From positions 29,825-93,824 of the IMG/VR virus record IMGVR_UViG_3300025941_000001: 64,000 nt of DNA. One strand, written 5' to 3'. Made by a program: the position numbers and the translations under genes. The number at the start of each line of letters is the position of its first letter. Position 1 is the first letter of the stretch. The stretch is from a virus. Positions 62,646 to 64,000 of the stretch are shown here, piece after piece. The notes below the pieces were generated by a model. The model was given only the letters and a program-made list of their open reading frames with translations. It was not told where the DNA came from and did no database searches.

Positions 62646-62858
62646 ATGTCACTGAAAACGCCCGAGGAAGAAATCGAGATCACGGATATCGAGGATGCGA
62701 CCGAGTACAGCATCGGCTACAACATCCCCGATGGAGAGATGAGCATCCGCTTCTATAACGAGTTCGGCGTCCTGAGTTCTTACGTCACGGACGCGGCCGG
62801 GGCCTACGAGTTGGCGAACAGGATTTTACGGGCATACGACAAACTCGAAGGACTGTAA
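62646..62858 (+). CDS. Small acidic protein
   Basis: 70 residues, MSLKTPEEEIEITDIEDATE, then GEMSIRFYNEFGVLSSYVTD and a helix ending DKLEGL. GGGGA upstream. Between polymerase and HD genes. Unknown family. Confidence 0.63.
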   Translation: MSLKTPEEEIEITDIEDATEYSIGYNIPDGEMSIRFYNEFGVLSSYVTDAAGAYELANRILRAYDKLEGL

Positions 62859-62861
62859 CCA

Positions 62862-63542
62862 ATGGTCAAACTGCATCCTCTCGCGCCTCCCGAGGCGTCA
62901 CCGCTCAGTCGGCCCACATCCAAGGGGCTCGGCGGCAAAGTCGATCATCGCACGGGCATGGATGACGAGGGGTATTACATCCGGACTTTCTCGGCGCGCA
63001 AGATGTACTTCGACCGCGTCGAAGAGCACGACTACGACATCCGGGATATCGCGCACGCGCTGGCCTCTCGCGTGCGGTGGACCGGCCATGTCAAGCGCAT
63101 CAACGGTCGCTTCATCTCCATAGGCCAGCACTCGTGCGTCGTGCACGACATCATCGCGAAGATGAAGAACGCGACGCCGTCGAAGCGCAAGCAAGGCCTC
63201 TTGCATGACGGCGCAGAGGCGTATATGCCCGACTTCCCGAGCCCACTGAAATGGTGGATGAGATCGAAAGGCAACGACGAACTCTTCAAGCTGGAGAACA
63301 GAGTGGACGAGGCGTTGTGCAAGAAATTGGGCATCCAATATCCGTGGGACCCGGAGATCAAGGAAGCCGATCTCATCGCCCTCGCAACCGAGAACAGGGA
63401 CTACATGCCGAAGGGCCACGAACGGTCCTTCATGTCGCCCCCGTTGAAGAGGCCCATCGTGCTCTGGGGTGTCGAGCGCACGAACCGCGAGTTTTTGAAG
63501 CGGTGGGAAGCAATCCTAACAGAAGAAAAGGCGCAGGCATGA
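62862..63542 (+). CDS. HD-domain phosphohydrolase (YfbR-like)
   Basis: 226 residues (AAGGA 9 bases upstream). Metal ligands: SIGQHSCVVHD (H90), GLLHDGAEAYM (H115, D116), IKEADLIAL (D170), all in the order of 5'-nucleotidase-type HD proteins. Likely removes phosphate from nucleotides to adjust dNTP pools, fitting its place after the polymerase. An N-terminal ~40 residues is disordered. Confidence 0.82.
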   Translation: MVKLHPLAPPEASPLSRPTSKGLGGKVDHRTGMDDEGYYIRTFSARKMYFDRVEEHDYDIRDIAHALASRVRWTGHVKRINGRFISIGQHSCVVHDIIAKMKNATPSKRKQGLLHDGAEAYMPDFPSPLKWWMRSKGNDELFKLENRVDEALCKKLGIQYPWDPEIKEADLIALATENRDYMPKGHERSFMSPPLKRPIVLWGVERTNREFLKRWEAILTEEKAQA

Positions 63543-63763
63543 GCACGGAACGTCCGTCAAAGGGGCTATTGGTTTTTCAGTGTGACGCGTGCTATGACGA
63601 GCAGCACGAGTTCTCGAAGGCCGAGGGTGACGACATCAACAACTTCGCCGAGTGTTGGCGCACGCTGCGCGAAGAGGGATGGACGATACAAGGCAAGGAC
63701 CACTTCTGTCCCGACTGCTCAGAAACGGCAAAGGCGGACCGTGACAATCCCTTCCGAAGATAG
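63539..63763 (+). CDS. Small zinc-ribbon protein
   Basis: 74 residues from ATG 63539. FQCDACYDEQHEFSKAEGDD and HFCPDCSETAK give two CxxC pairs about 45 residues apart. Start overlaps the previous TGA; the end overlaps the helicase start by 23 bases. Confidence 0.62.
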   Translation: MSTERPSKGLLVFQCDACYDEQHEFSKAEGDDINNFAECWRTLREEGWTIQGKDHFCPDCSETAKADRDNPFRR

Positions 63764-64000
63764 CGATGAATGGCTTGAGTGGTTTCTCGGTCCGGAGCCT
63801 GTCAAGTCGGCGTGGTCGCACCAAGCTCGGGAGTTCGACGAACACAAGGACGACCGATGCCGCGCGCTGCTCTGGACGATGCGAACGGGCAAGACGAAGG
63901 CCGTCATCGACAAAGCGCTCTATCAGTACGATCAAGGCAACATCGAAGGCGTAGTCGTCCTCGCGCCGAACGGCATTCACATCAACTGGGTCCTCAACGA
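63741..64000 (+). CDS. SNF2-like helicase, 5' part only
   Basis: 86 codons from GTG 63741 (MTIPSEDSDEWLEWFLGPEP), cut by the window end. WSHQAREFDEHKDDRCRALL followed by WTMRTGKTKAVIDKAL is motif Q/I of SNF2-type ATPases (Walker A TGKT), and VVVLAPNGIHINWV is motif Ia. In the DUF2800/DUF2815/polymerase cluster such a helicase is the usual next gene. Start chosen by the TGA overlap. Confidence 0.8.
   Translation, partial: MTIPSEDSDEWLEWFLGPEPVKSAWSHQAREFDEHKDDRCRALLWTMRTGKTKAVIDKALYQYDQGNIEGVVVLAPNGIHINWVLN

Overview
The window reads as the genome (or most of the genome) of a tailed double-stranded DNA phage. It holds a complete packaging and virion block (terminase pair, DUF4055-type portal, scaffold, HK97-fold-type coat protein, neck genes, tail tube, frameshifted tail assembly chaperone, tape measure), a phage replication module (Prim-Pol/helicase, DUF2800 nuclease, DUF2815 ssDNA-binding protein, family A DNA polymerase, the start of a Walker-A ATPase that looks SNF2-like), about 100 very short, tightly overlapping genes, and one tRNA. 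High GC content, ATGA/GTGA gene overlaps, a short non-contractile-type tail gene set and a TTAA-N7-TTAA box point to a siphovirus of an alphaproteobacterium; the host is an inference. I see no integrase, no lysis cassette and no rRNA; both window ends cut genes (a tail protein at 1, a helicase at 64000).

Layout. 1-21764 (minus strand): late genes, read right to left from terminase small subunit through portal, scaffold, coat, neck and tail. Hairpin terminators separate several of these, and five copies of one bipartite promoter-like motif precede late genes. 21881-26734 (minus): an array of small genes upstream of the terminase, eight of which share the same N-terminal peptide MKDALGHGSN joined to unrelated bodies; this is the most unusual feature here. 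26803-29213 (minus): short genes, one with a signal peptide. 29246-29384: a near-perfect 28-base inverted repeat around a divergent promoter region. 29423-30861 (plus): an island of six small genes. 30698-38025 (minus): about 27 small genes, many encoding zinc-binding-like or single-helix membrane proteins, read from a TTGACA-N17-TAGGGA promoter at 38057-38085.

38086-39033: a gene-free kilobase with seven copies of TTAAGGTTAA, two pairs forming perfect inverted repeats, between divergent early promoters; it is the best candidate in the window for a replication origin or master operator. 39034-46610 (plus): 27 small early genes, including a DEDDh exonuclease and an HNH protein; two of them end in an SSB-like DIPF tail. 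46611-47079: a gap between convergent units. 47080-49428 (minus): the Prim-Pol/helicase, alone in its orientation. 49626-64000 (plus): a Mom-like acetyltransferase-fold modification enzyme, a ParB-like protein, a HIRAN protein beside a SprT-like protease, the DUF2800 nuclease, tRNA-Asn, a PAP2 phosphatase, the DUF2815 protein, DNA polymerase, an HD phosphohydrolase and the helicase start.

How it fits together. Early transcription probably leaves the 38-39 kb region in both directions and expresses small host-interaction genes. The 49.5-64 kb block copies and protects DNA (primase, polymerase, ssDNA-binding protein, nuclease, nucleotide hydrolase, base modification). The late block uses its own promoter motif and builds the particle; the tagged MKDALGHGSN proteins sit at the head of that late block, which suggests they may be virion-associated or injected. 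Function calls rest on motif recognition only; no database search was run.
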